64,000 bases of DNA from Chitinophagales bacterium (GTDB lineage: Bacteria > Bacteroidota > Bacteroidia > Chitinophagales > Chitinophagaceae), in contig JACJXQ010000010.1 of the NCBI GenBank assembly GCA_020636495.1, positions 10,380-74,379 on the forward strand. Reading direction: 5' to 3'. Below, piece after piece: positions 7,658 to 16,843 of this stretch; the first letter of the stretch is position 1; each line of letters begins with the position of its first letter. The translations under genes were made by a program, and so were the position numbers. Below the pieces are notes generated by a model. The model was not told where the DNA came from and ran no database searches. It saw nothing but the letters and a program-made list of their open reading frames with translations.

Positions 7658-9322
7658 TTGGCTAATCTGACTAATACATGGGTAGGGTACACGATACGCA
7701 CCGCTGAGCAGGTGTTCAATAGTGTGCTGGCTATTCTTGGGTACAAGGTACCTGAAATGACCGACCATAACGACACTAATCCGTACATACGTAATCTGCG
7801 CATATTTTCGGGTATGAACGAGCAGTTACATTACTATGTAGATAATGCTGCACGGGAGGCTATACTCACAGCACACCGTCTGTACAAGAGTTCTGTACAA
7901 CATGCCAAGGCTAATGATTATCAGATAATAGGTAACCTGGCATACTCTGCGGATGTACGTTTTACCATATCAGCTACCTACGGTTCCGACATAACTATAC
8001 CCGCGGGGACTATATTATCTTACGGGGACATTCAATACGTCACTCAGACGGACGCGGTTGTTACAGCCGGGCAGACCGTATCCACATTGGTAACAGCGGA
8101 GCAGTACATACAGAAAACGGGTATAAGTATGGGGGTGGCTGCCGGTATAGCTGATGAGGAGGTAGTATTCACTGATAAGGTAGTGCATGATAGTATATCC
8201 ATGAAAGTAGCCACTGTAGCATGGTCACCGCAGACTACGTTAGGGTATTCACTGCCTACGGATAAGCATTATGTGCAGACGGTAAATGAGGACGGTAACG
8301 CTGTTGTATATTTCGGTAACGAGGACCCCTACGGTTTAATGCCGAGTACGAACGATGCTTTAGAGGCAGATTACAAAGTAACATTAGGTGCAGACGGCTA
8401 CGCACCCGCCGGGGCAATAGATACGATAGTAAGTTCTTTAACATTGCCGGGCAGCATCACCGCTACGGTAACCAATCCTGAGCGCGCATCGGGAGGTAGT
8501 AATGTTGAGGATACTGACAGTATAAAACGGCATATACCCGTAGCCCGCCGTACACTGGAAAGGGCGGTACGCAGAGGAGACTTCGCAGCAGTAGCTGAGT
8601 TAGCACCTGGTGTACAACGTGCGGGTGAGGTATTCAATTGTGGTAAAGCACTTGACCTGTACATCAGCCCCGTAGGCGGTGGTATCGCGTCAAGTACGCT
8701 TATAGCAGACACGCAGACATTCATGAATACCCGTAACCTTATCGGGTTCAATCTTAATGTATACGCAGCCGGTGAGGTCCATATCATTATAGTAGCGGCT
8801 ATAAAGGCTGTACCAGGGTATGCCAACTCTACGGTCAGCACTAATGCATCGGATGCCGTTGTGGCGTACATGGCAGCCACTAATCAGCAGATAAGCGGCA
8901 CCGTGGTAATAGGTGACATCTATCAGAAGATGGAAGCCGCTGACGGGGTTCTGAATGCTCAGATAACAGCATTCTACCCCAAGCCTTACGCACGCCCGAC
9001 AAACGGTTCTACCCCCGCGTTGGTGTGGACACCCCAGCTTTTATCGGGTGCAGCAACCACGATACGGTGGGCCATAGAGTTTACAGGATCAACTACGTTC
9101 AGGCTGATACGTAGTGGTACGCTTATAGGGACTTACAGTACCGGGGCATTAGTGTCATTGTCTGAGATAAGTTTCACTATACCTAATGGTGCGTACTCTA
9201 ACGGTAACTCATACGAGTTTTTCACTTACCCCTATGTGTCCACCAGCATAGCACTCACAGAACCATCATTACCTGTTTCTATAGCAGGTGATATTACGTT
9301 AACCGTAACAGGAGGTATATAA
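7658..9322 (+). CDS. Baseplate J-like protein, gp6 role
   Basis: 554 residues. The central part carries the Baseplate_J signature: NPERASGGSNVEDTDSIKRH followed by an RRTLERAVRRGDFAAVAELAPGV segment that matches the usual R-A-x-T-x-x-D-x-x stretch. J proteins form the outer wedge ring. The only start reached before an upstream stop is TTG at 7658; no in-frame ATG precedes it. The C-terminal 130 residues (Thr/Ser/Gly-rich strands) look like an added surface domain. TAATG overlap with the next gene. Confidence 0.85.
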   Translation: MANLTNTWVGYTIRTAEQVFNSVLAILGYKVPEMTDHNDTNPYIRNLRIFSGMNEQLHYYVDNAAREAILTAHRLYKSSVQHAKANDYQIIGNLAYSADVRFTISATYGSDITIPAGTILSYGDIQYVTQTDAVVTAGQTVSTLVTAEQYIQKTGISMGVAAGIADEEVVFTDKVVHDSISMKVATVAWSPQTTLGYSLPTDKHYVQTVNEDGNAVVYFGNEDPYGLMPSTNDALEADYKVTLGADGYAPAGAIDTIVSSLTLPGSITATVTNPERASGGSNVEDTDSIKRHIPVARRTLERAVRRGDFAAVAELAPGVQRAGEVFNCGKALDLYISPVGGGIASSTLIADTQTFMNTRNLIGFNLNVYAAGEVHIIIVAAIKAVPGYANSTVSTNASDAVVAYMAATNQQISGTVVIGDIYQKMEAADGVLNAQITAFYPKPYARPTNGSTPALVWTPQLLSGAATTIRWAIEFTGSTTFRLIRSGTLIGTYSTGALVSLSEISFTIPNGAYSNGNSYEFFTYPYVSTSIALTEPSLPVSIAGDITLTVTGGI

Positions 9323-10776
9323 TGTCATCACCTAATTTTGAAACATACATATTTGACGAGTTTTTCACCGATTACGACCGCCGGAGTGATCCTAATAAAG
9401 ATGCGGATGATAAGGGTACTCAGCAGCGTTACATGGAGACGGTGGGTAAGGAACTGGATGACAATACCATACCGCTTATAGAGGACATGAACGATAATGT
9501 GTTGATGGGTAAAGGACAATTATCCCGTATAGTTCCTTATTCAGAACTCGATCAAGGTTACCTGGATAACTGGGAATGGTTCTCAGGTAATACTATCACG
9601 TTCAGGCGTAACGTTGCCCGCATAATGGATAGGCTGCAACGCATAGCTTGTACCGTCAGATGCTGCGAACTTATGTTCGGGTGGTTGGGGTTTGGTGTAA
9701 CCATAACATCTACATTCGTAGAAGGGGGATTCGATAGCATGTATACGTTCGATTCACCCGCCCGGGACTTTGACAGCGGTTGCCCGTCATGCTCAGACTA
9801 TAGTGTGGCCATTACCGGGGCTGCCGGTAGCCTGACCGCTGGTGATATTACTAATATAACCACCATACTACGATTCAATCAACCCATTAACGCTGCTATA
9901 TCCGCAATAACATATAATGGGGCTTCGGTGATAGATGACTTCGATACGGAGGACCCTACGCTTAATTTCAACATATATGCTATTCAGGATGCTGACGTGG
10001 AGGCCTTTGTAACAGAGACGGGTATTACTGACACTACTACTATAAAGGCATTGGATACTATGGTACTGGCGTTGAAGGCGGCGAGTCTGTGGACCAAAAT
10101 AAAGGCCATGTACCCATTGTTGGGTAGTAATGCCGCTACGGCCAAGTACAATCTGAAAGACCCGAGGGATTTGGATGTAGCATACCGTATTACCTTCTAT
10201 AATTCCCCGCCTATTGATGCCTACGGTGTCAAGTGGAATGGTACAACACAGTATGGTGATACCTACTTTGTTCCCTCAACCGGTGTTACGGGAGGTAAGA
10301 ACATGCACCTGTGCGTGGTAGTTAACGATGACAGAAGTTCCTACCGCGCGGCTATGGAGATGGGTGCGATAGGTAACGGGCTGAATAGTCAGGAGATGTC
10401 AGCCAGCTTCAATGCACCTGCTCCGAACAATAAGGCATGGTACTCTATGGCTGGTGTGGGTTCTACATCGGTAGATGTAGGCAGCAATAATGAGCAGGGA
10501 CTATACGTGGTTTCACGTAATACTACGGATGCTTACATGTTCAGGAACGGTGTACAGTTGCACAATATCACCGCTGCAGCCACCACACATGCCGCAGTAT
10601 CTACCAAGATATTTTTAGGTGCTGAGAGTAACAGTGCCGGTACGGGTGTATTGTACCGTAGTGATCTAAAACATGCTTTTTACAGTATAGGCGAATCTCT
10701 GAGCACTTCTGAGATACCTATATTCAGCTCTATAATAAATACATTCATGGCCACTTTAGGCAGATACAACTATTGA
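9322..10776 (+). CDS. Tail protein I-like baseplate protein with lectin-like C-terminus
   Basis: 484 residues in two parts. Residues 1-250 contain a helical segment rich in Cys and Trp (RIACTVRCCELMFGWLGFGV) and sit where P2-type tail protein I follows J, linking baseplate to fibers. Residues 325-484 read as a concanavalin/LamG-like beta-sandwich (SSYRAAMEMGAIGNG, LYVVSRNTTDAYMFRNGVQL, KIFLGAESNSAGTG, HAFYSIGESLSTSE), the kind of domain common in Bacteroidota phage adhesins. It may therefore contact host glycans. Confidence 0.65.
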   Translation: MSSPNFETYIFDEFFTDYDRRSDPNKDADDKGTQQRYMETVGKELDDNTIPLIEDMNDNVLMGKGQLSRIVPYSELDQGYLDNWEWFSGNTITFRRNVARIMDRLQRIACTVRCCELMFGWLGFGVTITSTFVEGGFDSMYTFDSPARDFDSGCPSCSDYSVAITGAAGSLTAGDITNITTILRFNQPINAAISAITYNGASVIDDFDTEDPTLNFNIYAIQDADVEAFVTETGITDTTTIKALDTMVLALKAASLWTKIKAMYPLLGSNAATAKYNLKDPRDLDVAYRITFYNSPPIDAYGVKWNGTTQYGDTYFVPSTGVTGGKNMHLCVVVNDDRSSYRAAMEMGAIGNGLNSQEMSASFNAPAPNNKAWYSMAGVGSTSVDVGSNNEQGLYVVSRNTTDAYMFRNGVQLHNITAAATTHAAVSTKIFLGAESNSAGTGVLYRSDLKHAFYSIGESLSTSEIPIFSSIINTFMATLGRYNY

Positions 10777-10780
10777 TCAT

Positions 10781-10987
10781 ATGGATACATACCTGGTAGT
10801 ACCCGATAGTATAGTCGAGGAGAATAATGGCAAAATAAATAACGACAAAGGGCTTATATTTGTAAAAGATAACTACGGTCGTTGGGTCATTAATACATCA
10901 GCTACTAATGATTGGCCTGATATAGATTGGGGCAGTATGGAAGTAGTTACACTTACTATTGACGATTTTCCGATAGATACTGAATAA
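10781..10987 (+). CDS. Small acidic protein in fiber region
   Basis: 68 residues, acidic (pattern PDIDWGSMEVVTLTIDDFPID), not recognised. It is tightly placed between two adhesin genes (4 and 8 bases), so it is likely a virion or fiber accessory protein. An ATG follows the previous stop almost at once. Confidence 0.6.
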   Translation: MDTYLVVPDSIVEENNGKINNDKGLIFVKDNYGRWVINTSATNDWPDIDWGSMEVVTLTIDDFPIDTE

Positions 10988-10995
10988 TACAGATT

Positions 10996-12669
10996 ATGGC
11001 ACAGACATTATACCATACTTATAAGGCAAACGATTCAACGGATGCATTGAACAGGAAAGACCTGGCTATGCTACCCGAGGGATTATACAAGGGCTTTGAT
11101 TACGACTCTGACAACTCATCGGGTACTACGCTTACACTGTTTCATGAAACTACGGGGTATGTTGACGTGGCTGTGGATCAGACAGCATCTGACCCTAAAG
11201 GTGCTATAAAGACCAAACAAGGTATGATAGTTGTGGAGGATGAGGCCATAGCCATCAGTATAACAGGTAATGCTGCGGGTAATCCACGCATAGATATTAT
11301 CTACCTGGAACATGAGCGTGTAGAGACTGTCGGTGGTGCTGCCGCAACGTATGGGCAGATAGCAGGTACCGCAGCCGCTACGCCCACCATACCATCACTA
11401 ACCTACCCGAATAAGCAGGTTATCATAGGCTACATTTACTGGCCCGCCAGTACTACGGATATTTCAGATGCATCTGTCAGGTATGTACGTAATGTGCTAT
11501 CATTGCTGCATGAGTACATGAAGGGTACATTGTCATCCATGACATACACCGCTGGTACTAAAGAACTTATCACTAACGTCCGTAGTAACTGGTATTACGT
11601 GGCCAATATAGACTCCAACTACAAAGAGGTAGAACTTATCACTACTCCTAATGATGGGTTCGAGGTAATACACATATTCACTATGCAGAAACTACGCATA
11701 GACACTACGGGAGCATTCCTTGTGAACGCGCCCACAGTTGGGGATATACTTATAGAACCTGGGGAGGTAGTATCGTTCATAAAGCTGGCCGGTACGATAG
11801 CTTCGGGTGTGAGTGATTATTACGTATTACTTGGCGGTGGTAGTGTTCGCAGGGCTAATGCAGAGAAGCTCACCGGACAACTGATACCCACCAAAGGAAC
11901 GGCTACGATAGACCTGGATAACGGGCATATAACACTGAACGGTGACGGTAACTTCTACGTAGTATCGTTCGACTTTACCGCGCTCACTGACGGGGAGATA
12001 AAGGCTATAACTACCTTCCAAAACAGGTGGGACGGTTTAGCTACCCGTACTAAAGAGGGGGCACAGGTGATACTTAAACTGGTCAACACAGGAACTGCAG
12101 GCACTACTATAACGATAGTAGATGGGGCTACCCCCGACACGTCTGCGTTCGCTACCTTAGATACATCGGCTATAAACCCGAACGTGACGGATGGAGCCTA
12201 TTTTAGTATCATAGAGGAGGCATCAGCTTGGACACTTTTCCGTATGTATGCCGGGGGTTGGGTAGACGGTAATGACTACACCGCAAATACTGATACGGGG
12301 GCTTTCACGATAGGCACAGGTGACATAAAATATAACAGATACTTGCTGGAAGGGAGCAACAAGTTTACTTGGGTATGTAATCTTGAAGGCGTGAATGTAA
12401 CAGGCACTCCCGGTGCCGTTGTCATAGAATTGCCCACAGCTATACAGGACTTAGGATTGGGATTTCCCGCACCGGGGCTTGTACAGGTTTGTGGTATGTA
12501 TGATAGCCCGTCAGCAGCCGCTGCCGTATACGCTACACTCGGCAAAGCTGCTGCAGGTGCTACGGACCAGTCGTTGATGACGCTCCGTAAGCTGGATGGT
12601 ACCTCATTCGGTAATGGCACAGATCAATATCTCTCGTTTACGATAGTCACGGAACTCGTAGCCGTATAG
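10996..12669 (+). CDS. Tail fiber or receptor-binding protein
   Basis: 557 residues. The N-terminal 170 residues (with GYVDVAVDQTASDPKGAI and PRIDIIYLEHERVETVGG) resemble the baseplate-binding head of phage fiber proteins that carry an exposed beta barrel. The remainder is a series of Gly/Thr/Asp-rich strands ending in an Ala/Gly-rich distal part. Last gene of the tail module, followed by a strong hairpin pair. Role as host-recognition fiber is inferred from position and composition. Confidence 0.7.
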   Translation: MAQTLYHTYKANDSTDALNRKDLAMLPEGLYKGFDYDSDNSSGTTLTLFHETTGYVDVAVDQTASDPKGAIKTKQGMIVVEDEAIAISITGNAAGNPRIDIIYLEHERVETVGGAAATYGQIAGTAAATPTIPSLTYPNKQVIIGYIYWPASTTDISDASVRYVRNVLSLLHEYMKGTLSSMTYTAGTKELITNVRSNWYYVANIDSNYKEVELITTPNDGFEVIHIFTMQKLRIDTTGAFLVNAPTVGDILIEPGEVVSFIKLAGTIASGVSDYYVLLGGGSVRRANAEKLTGQLIPTKGTATIDLDNGHITLNGDGNFYVVSFDFTALTDGEIKAITTFQNRWDGLATRTKEGAQVILKLVNTGTAGTTITIVDGATPDTSAFATLDTSAINPNVTDGAYFSIIEEASAWTLFRMYAGGWVDGNDYTANTDTGAFTIGTGDIKYNRYLLEGSNKFTWVCNLEGVNVTGTPGAVVIELPTAIQDLGLGFPAPGLVQVCGMYDSPSAAAAVYATLGKAAAGATDQSLMTLRKLDGTSFGNGTDQYLSFTIVTELVAV

Positions 12670-12729
12670 ACCAAATCTATACGGTCAATAAGCAGAAAAT
12701 ATTAGGACTTACTGATATTTTCTGCTTAT
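12662..12729 (+). terminator. Two stacked hairpins closing the tail module
   Basis: First stem: CCGTATAG with CTATACGG (8 bp), enclosing the stop codon. Second stem: 15 perfect base pairs (12688-12702 with 12715-12729) around a 12-base loop. There is no long T tract, so termination would rely on stem strength. The second stem overlaps the next promoter. Confidence 0.65.
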
Positions 12730-12734
12730 CTTTG
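12727..12734 (+). promoter_or_regulatory. -7 promoter element for the replication module
   Basis: TATCTTTG, 16 bases before the ATG at 12751. The 3' arm of the 15-bp hairpin runs into it, which could couple termination and initiation. Confidence 0.5.
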
Positions 12735-12750
12735 TTTGTAAACAATTGAT

Positions 12751-13206
12751 ATGACAGCCATTATAGATTCTGTAACAGACTTGCCCGAATGTATACACGT
12801 AGAGGGGACACTCGTTAACACCCAGGTATATGTAGACGGTGTACCAATAGGCGCACATAATAATGTTAATGTGCCTTACCTGAACAAGACATTTGATTGG
12901 CCTGCACGTACGGAGAGTGCGCTGCAGCTATCCTACATGCTATTGTTCATCATGTTTAATAGCCATGCCCCTGCTGTCAGGTTCTATGAGGAGTTTTACA
13001 ATGACATCATATTTATGCTGCCACACGAATCATTCGCGGTGAATTTTAAGGCACGGGAGTATTTTGTTGACCAGGTGCAGGGAAAGATGGCCAAGGATAT
13101 GCAGCACTATATACAGAAAGCAGATTCCCGTATGGTAGACTCTGTGACCAGCGGGGTATTAGGTAGCCATACCATAAAACTGCCTACCGATGAGTCAGAA
13201 AGATGA
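12751..13206 (+). CDS. Conserved phage protein, DUF6166-like
   Basis: 151 residues. The pattern VYVDGVPIGAHN (residues 26-37), then F-x-W and a helix ending AVRFYEEFYNDIIFMLP, follows what I remember of the DUF6166 family found in phages and mobile elements. Function unknown. It leads the replication transcription unit and overlaps the next gene by 17 bases. Confidence 0.6.
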   Translation: MTAIIDSVTDLPECIHVEGTLVNTQVYVDGVPIGAHNNVNVPYLNKTFDWPARTESALQLSYMLLFIMFNSHAPAVRFYEEFYNDIIFMLPHESFAVNFKAREYFVDQVQGKMAKDMQHYIQKADSRMVDSVTSGVLGSHTIKLPTDESER

Positions 13207-13393
13207 GGCACTCACTCCGCATCAGCAGGCCGCATACGCTCATATACAGGATAGTAGCACGTTAGATTATGCGGTCATCACTATGCAGCGTGACGGGGCT
13301 ACCATGGCTTTATTGTGTATCGTATCAGGCGATTCCTATATACCGGTAGCCAAACTACTTACAGACGATGAGTTGAACAGTTTAGACGTATGA
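13190..13393 (+). CDS. Small unknown protein
   Basis: 67 residues with no recognisable motif. It overlaps its upstream neighbour by 17 bases and the helicase gene by 4 bases, so it is embedded in the operon and probably translated with them. Confidence 0.6.
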   Translation: MSQKDEALTPHQQAAYAHIQDSSTLDYAVITMQRDGATMALLCIVSGDSYIPVAKLLTDDELNSLDV

Positions 13394-14787
13394 CATTAGA
13401 ATTTCAGCAAACCATATTAAAGTACTTGTTTCAGGTAAAGTCTGCTAAGGCTTACATAAAACTGTTGGATGCGGACGTGTTCGACTCACCGACCGATAAG
13501 CAGCTTTATAAAATACTCAGGGCTTATGTAAGTGAGTACAAAATAACCCCATCACGGGTTGACTATATGGAATTTCTCCGGTCAGCTATATCCATGTCCA
13601 CTAAGTCGGTGAGTAGTGAGATAGCCGATAAGTATATGTCACATGCAGAGTACCTGTACACCCCGTTAGGCGGCGGTACCGCGTACATACGTGACCGCAT
13701 CATAGATTACGCTATGCGTAAGAAAACTAACGAACTCGCGCTCAGGATGGCTGAGGTGACTGATAAAGCTACTGACGCTGACTACAAAGACTTTTACGGG
13801 GAGATGCGTAAGATCATATCCTTAAGAGATGCTGAGGGTGAGTTCGAGAAACACGCAGGGGGTTTTTTATTCAGGGATGCTGCTGAACACCTGGATATGT
13901 ATACAGAACCTGAGATACACCCGTTCTTTTTAAAGCAGGTCAATGCTATGACTGCTGCCGGGGGTTTTTATGCGGGGCAGAATATAATATTTCTTGGTGG
14001 TGCAAAGAGGTTTAAGACCGGGCTGTTACTGAATGCTGCCTACGATTATGCCGCTACAGGCACGCCTGTATTCATAGCTGATACGGAGAATGGTAAAGAG
14101 CTCACCCGTGCTCGTCTTAAGCAGGTGGCATTGGCCTGTACGCGTAAAGAACTCATCAGGTACAGGGACGCATTTATAGAGGGTGTATCGCGGGTACTAC
14201 CGTTCGGTGGTGACGTGGTAGTACACTTCTTTCCACCGGGGTCTACGGTAGAGGATATTGACGAGGTACTTACCTATTACGAGACTGAGTATGGTTGGCG
14301 GCCTAAGTGTATCATACATGATTATGTGGATAGGTACAAGCCCCGGGATAAGTATATAAGAGAACGCAGGTTCCAAATACAGGCGGTGTATGCTGATGTG
14401 GACTGGTTGAATGCAAAGTGGGGTACGTTCTCCCTCACAGTGTCACCGATAACCGCAGACGCTAATGATAAGTGGGCTTTGGAGGAGAAAGACTTCGGGG
14501 AGGACAAGGCCAAGATATACAACTGTACCGCAGCGTTTGCCATCAACCGCATAAAACCTGAGCGTAAACTTGGTACGCTGCGTATAACCCCGATAGCACA
14601 ACGCGAGGGGGTTGAGTTTTTAGATAACGCTGCTACTACCTGTGCTATAAAGGTAGATGCTGAGGTGATGCAGATAACAGAACTTGACTCTGAAACCTAC
14701 CTGCAGAAATTACAGCCGATACGTGACGGGTTGAGTAAGCAGGAACCCACACGATTCCCAAAACGTAATACTGTAAAAGACACCTGA
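13390..14787 (+). CDS. Replicative DNA helicase, DnaB-like
   Basis: 465 residues. It should unwind DNA ahead of the phage polymerase. The N-terminal 160 residues are helical as in DnaB N-domains. The ATPase core shows a phosphate loop near residues 202-210 reading GGAKRFKTG, an atypical Walker A in which the usual Gly before Lys is Phe. This is followed by the ADTENGKELTRARLK block and a VDRYKPRD-containing late motif. Overlap with the primase gene (TGATG) fits a helicase-primase unit. Confidence 0.75.
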   Translation: MTLEFQQTILKYLFQVKSAKAYIKLLDADVFDSPTDKQLYKILRAYVSEYKITPSRVDYMEFLRSAISMSTKSVSSEIADKYMSHAEYLYTPLGGGTAYIRDRIIDYAMRKKTNELALRMAEVTDKATDADYKDFYGEMRKIISLRDAEGEFEKHAGGFLFRDAAEHLDMYTEPEIHPFFLKQVNAMTAAGGFYAGQNIIFLGGAKRFKTGLLLNAAYDYAATGTPVFIADTENGKELTRARLKQVALACTRKELIRYRDAFIEGVSRVLPFGGDVVVHFFPPGSTVEDIDEVLTYYETEYGWRPKCIIHDYVDRYKPRDKYIRERRFQIQAVYADVDWLNAKWGTFSLTVSPITADANDKWALEEKDFGEDKAKIYNCTAAFAINRIKPERKLGTLRITPIAQREGVEFLDNAATTCAIKVDAEVMQITELDSETYLQKLQPIRDGLSKQEPTRFPKRNTVKDT

Positions 14788-15785
14788 TGCGGGGGCATAG
14801 TACATATAAAAACAAGCTGTTTACCTACTTTTCGGATGCATACGACCTGCAAAAGAAAACAGCATCAGGGTGGTATAATTTTAACTGCCCGTTGTGCGGA
14901 GGAGTACGTAAGCGCGGGGTTAATTTTGATTCAGAGGTTACATCGTGTTGGACATGTGACTATAAGGGGGACCTGTTGGAGTTTATATGTAAGGTGAACG
15001 GGTGGACCATGGCGCGTACTAAGAACTATGTACGCGCACTCGATCCGAGGCAGGAACTACCCGACCTTGGTAACACGATATACACAGTGAGTTCCGAGGT
15101 TACCATGCCTAACGGGTACAAACCGTTACTGTCAGGTGACTCGTCCGTAGCTATCATGGCACGCAGGGATTTGACCGCCAGGGGGTTTGATATTACGGAA
15201 CTGGATAGTGAGGGATTCGGGTATTGTGACGCGCATCATGATGAGTTTAACCGGGACTTTTATGGCTATATAATAATACCATTCAAGCAGGACGGGGCGT
15301 TACGGTATTACATAGGCAGGGACTGTATAGGTAACCCGCTCAGATACAAAAATCCACCCAGTGACTTCGGTGGTGTAAATAAATCAGAAATAATATACAA
15401 TCAACCAGCCTTGTTATTGTACGATGAGGTGGGTATTATGGAGGGTTGGGCAGATGCCCGCACTTGGGGGAAGGATGGCACCGCTACTATGGGGTGGGCA
15501 TTGTCTGATATACAACTCGGTATGTACATGACATCGGGCGTGAAAAGATTTGCGCTATTCCCCGATGCGGGTGTAGATGATTACGGGGTAAGCTATTACT
15601 ACAAAGCATTGAAGGTAGCCGCCCGGCTGGCCGCGGTAGGTAAGCAGGTAAAAGTAGTTGATATGAACAGGATAGATGGGGCCAAGGATGTCAACGCTGC
15701 GGGTCGTGTTGTTGTTAAGGAATTGTATGATGCTACTCCCTGGGTCACCTATGGAGGTATATTAAAATTGATTGCAAAAAATTAA
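14787..15785 (+). CDS. DNA primase with zinc finger and TOPRIM-like domain
   Basis: 332 residues. Zinc-binding Cys at 34, 37, 54 and 57 (CPLC and CWTC) match the CHC2-type DNA-binding finger. The C-terminal half has the TOPRIM order: an acidic VGIMEGWADA block (residues about 214-223, metal-binding Glu), then LFPDAGVDDYG (DxD-type). It makes RNA primers for the adjacent helicase and PolA. The shorter length than DnaG suggests a compact phage primase. Confidence 0.8.
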   Translation: MRGHSTYKNKLFTYFSDAYDLQKKTASGWYNFNCPLCGGVRKRGVNFDSEVTSCWTCDYKGDLLEFICKVNGWTMARTKNYVRALDPRQELPDLGNTIYTVSSEVTMPNGYKPLLSGDSSVAIMARRDLTARGFDITELDSEGFGYCDAHHDEFNRDFYGYIIIPFKQDGALRYYIGRDCIGNPLRYKNPPSDFGGVNKSEIIYNQPALLLYDEVGIMEGWADARTWGKDGTATMGWALSDIQLGMYMTSGVKRFALFPDAGVDDYGVSYYYKALKVAARLAAVGKQVKVVDMNRIDGAKDVNAAGRVVVKELYDATPWVTYGGILKLIAKN

Positions 15786-15794
15786 GTGAGTTAA
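15782..15794. repeat. 13-bp TTAA palindrome, copy 3
   Basis: TTAAGTGAGTTAA overlaps the primase stop codon and ends one base before the next ATG. Confidence 0.75.
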
Positions 15795-15795
15795 T

Positions 15796-16011
15796 ATGGG
15801 AATTACTTTAAGTGATCGTAAGAAGTGCAGCGGGTGTAAGGCTTTACAACATAATTCGGGTGTGTATACGTGTCTGTTGGATGTCCCCCTACACACCATA
15901 ACCGTTGAGGGTAAGCAGGCATCCCCGAAGCCTACCCGCAAATGTTACCGGCCTAAAACAGAACATGAATTGACTGATGCTATAACCAAAACATTGAAGC
16001 AGAATGCGTGA
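15796..16011 (+). CDS. Small cysteine-containing protein, possible zinc ribbon
   Basis: 71 residues with Cys at 11, 14, 26 and 50, an arrangement that could hold one zinc ion. Basic C-terminal half. Not recognised by family. Starts one base after a 13-bp palindrome, with no Shine-Dalgarno sequence. Confidence 0.55.
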   Translation: MGITLSDRKKCSGCKALQHNSGVYTCLLDVPLHTITVEGKQASPKPTRKCYRPKTEHELTDAITKTLKQNA

Positions 16012-16843
16012 CCCCGCACTACATATTACCTTGTCGGGGCTGACGGCTGTGTTAACTAAACTGGGCATCAGGAACCCTGCTGTTAATGCTGAAAGGATAT
16101 TGACGGAATCCGCACCATATGCTATAAAGGATAGGTACGATGTCAAGCTCAGTAGTAAAGCTGCCAAACGTGCTGTAAAACATAAGGAAGCAGTAGCCGC
16201 ATCATCCATATCGGTAGAACAGTTCAATGGTATTCTGTATACCGCCCGTGAGACTGCGGGGCATAAGGCTATCACCCCTATACGTAAAGGTGAGGCTATG
16301 TGGACAGCACTCGCAGAGGTAGCTGTATTGGCCAGTGATTTTTCTGCAGCCTGCGGGTTTACGGATACCGTCAAAGGGTGCCAGGTTTTTATTAGTATAG
16401 GGTTGCGCATGATGCGGGGTAAGTACGGCCTGAACAAGTTCAAGTACTATAAGGAAAAGATATATGAGTACTATGCGGCGGTCAAAGAAGTAGAGGAGGA
16501 TGATGATAGGCAGGCAACTAATGATTTTTGTAATACGTGGGTGACCGAATTATTCAATCGTACGGGGTTGAAGCGTAAATACTCCGAACCAACTGATATG
16601 GCTATGTTTGTCATGGCCCGTAAGCAGGCAGACGCTTTAGACGCTTACTATGATGATTACATAAATGCGCAGTTCGATGGGTTGAGTTTTTTAGGTGTAG
16701 TTCCCAGCCTTACACAACTGGTAAGCGACAATGCTGAGCAGCGGTACTGGAACTACATATCGAACGCCCGCAAGACGGTGAGCGAACATCTGTCTGATGT
16801 GAATAAGGAGGATTTTTTGTCAGACATTAAAAAAATAAACTGA
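16004..16843 (+). CDS. Unknown protein of the replication operon
   Basis: 279 residues, helical, with a basic central region and an acidic stretch (EVEEDDDRQ) near residues 163-171. No motif recognised. Overlaps the preceding gene by 8 bases and the helicase gene by one (TGATG), so a role near replication or repair is plausible but unproven. Confidence 0.6.
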   Translation: MRDPALHITLSGLTAVLTKLGIRNPAVNAERILTESAPYAIKDRYDVKLSSKAAKRAVKHKEAVAASSISVEQFNGILYTARETAGHKAITPIRKGEAMWTALAEVAVLASDFSAACGFTDTVKGCQVFISIGLRMMRGKYGLNKFKYYKEKIYEYYAAVKEVEEDDDRQATNDFCNTWVTELFNRTGLKRKYSEPTDMAMFVMARKQADALDAYYDDYINAQFDGLSFLGVVPSLTQLVSDNAEQRYWNYISNARKTVSEHLSDVNKEDFLSDIKKIN

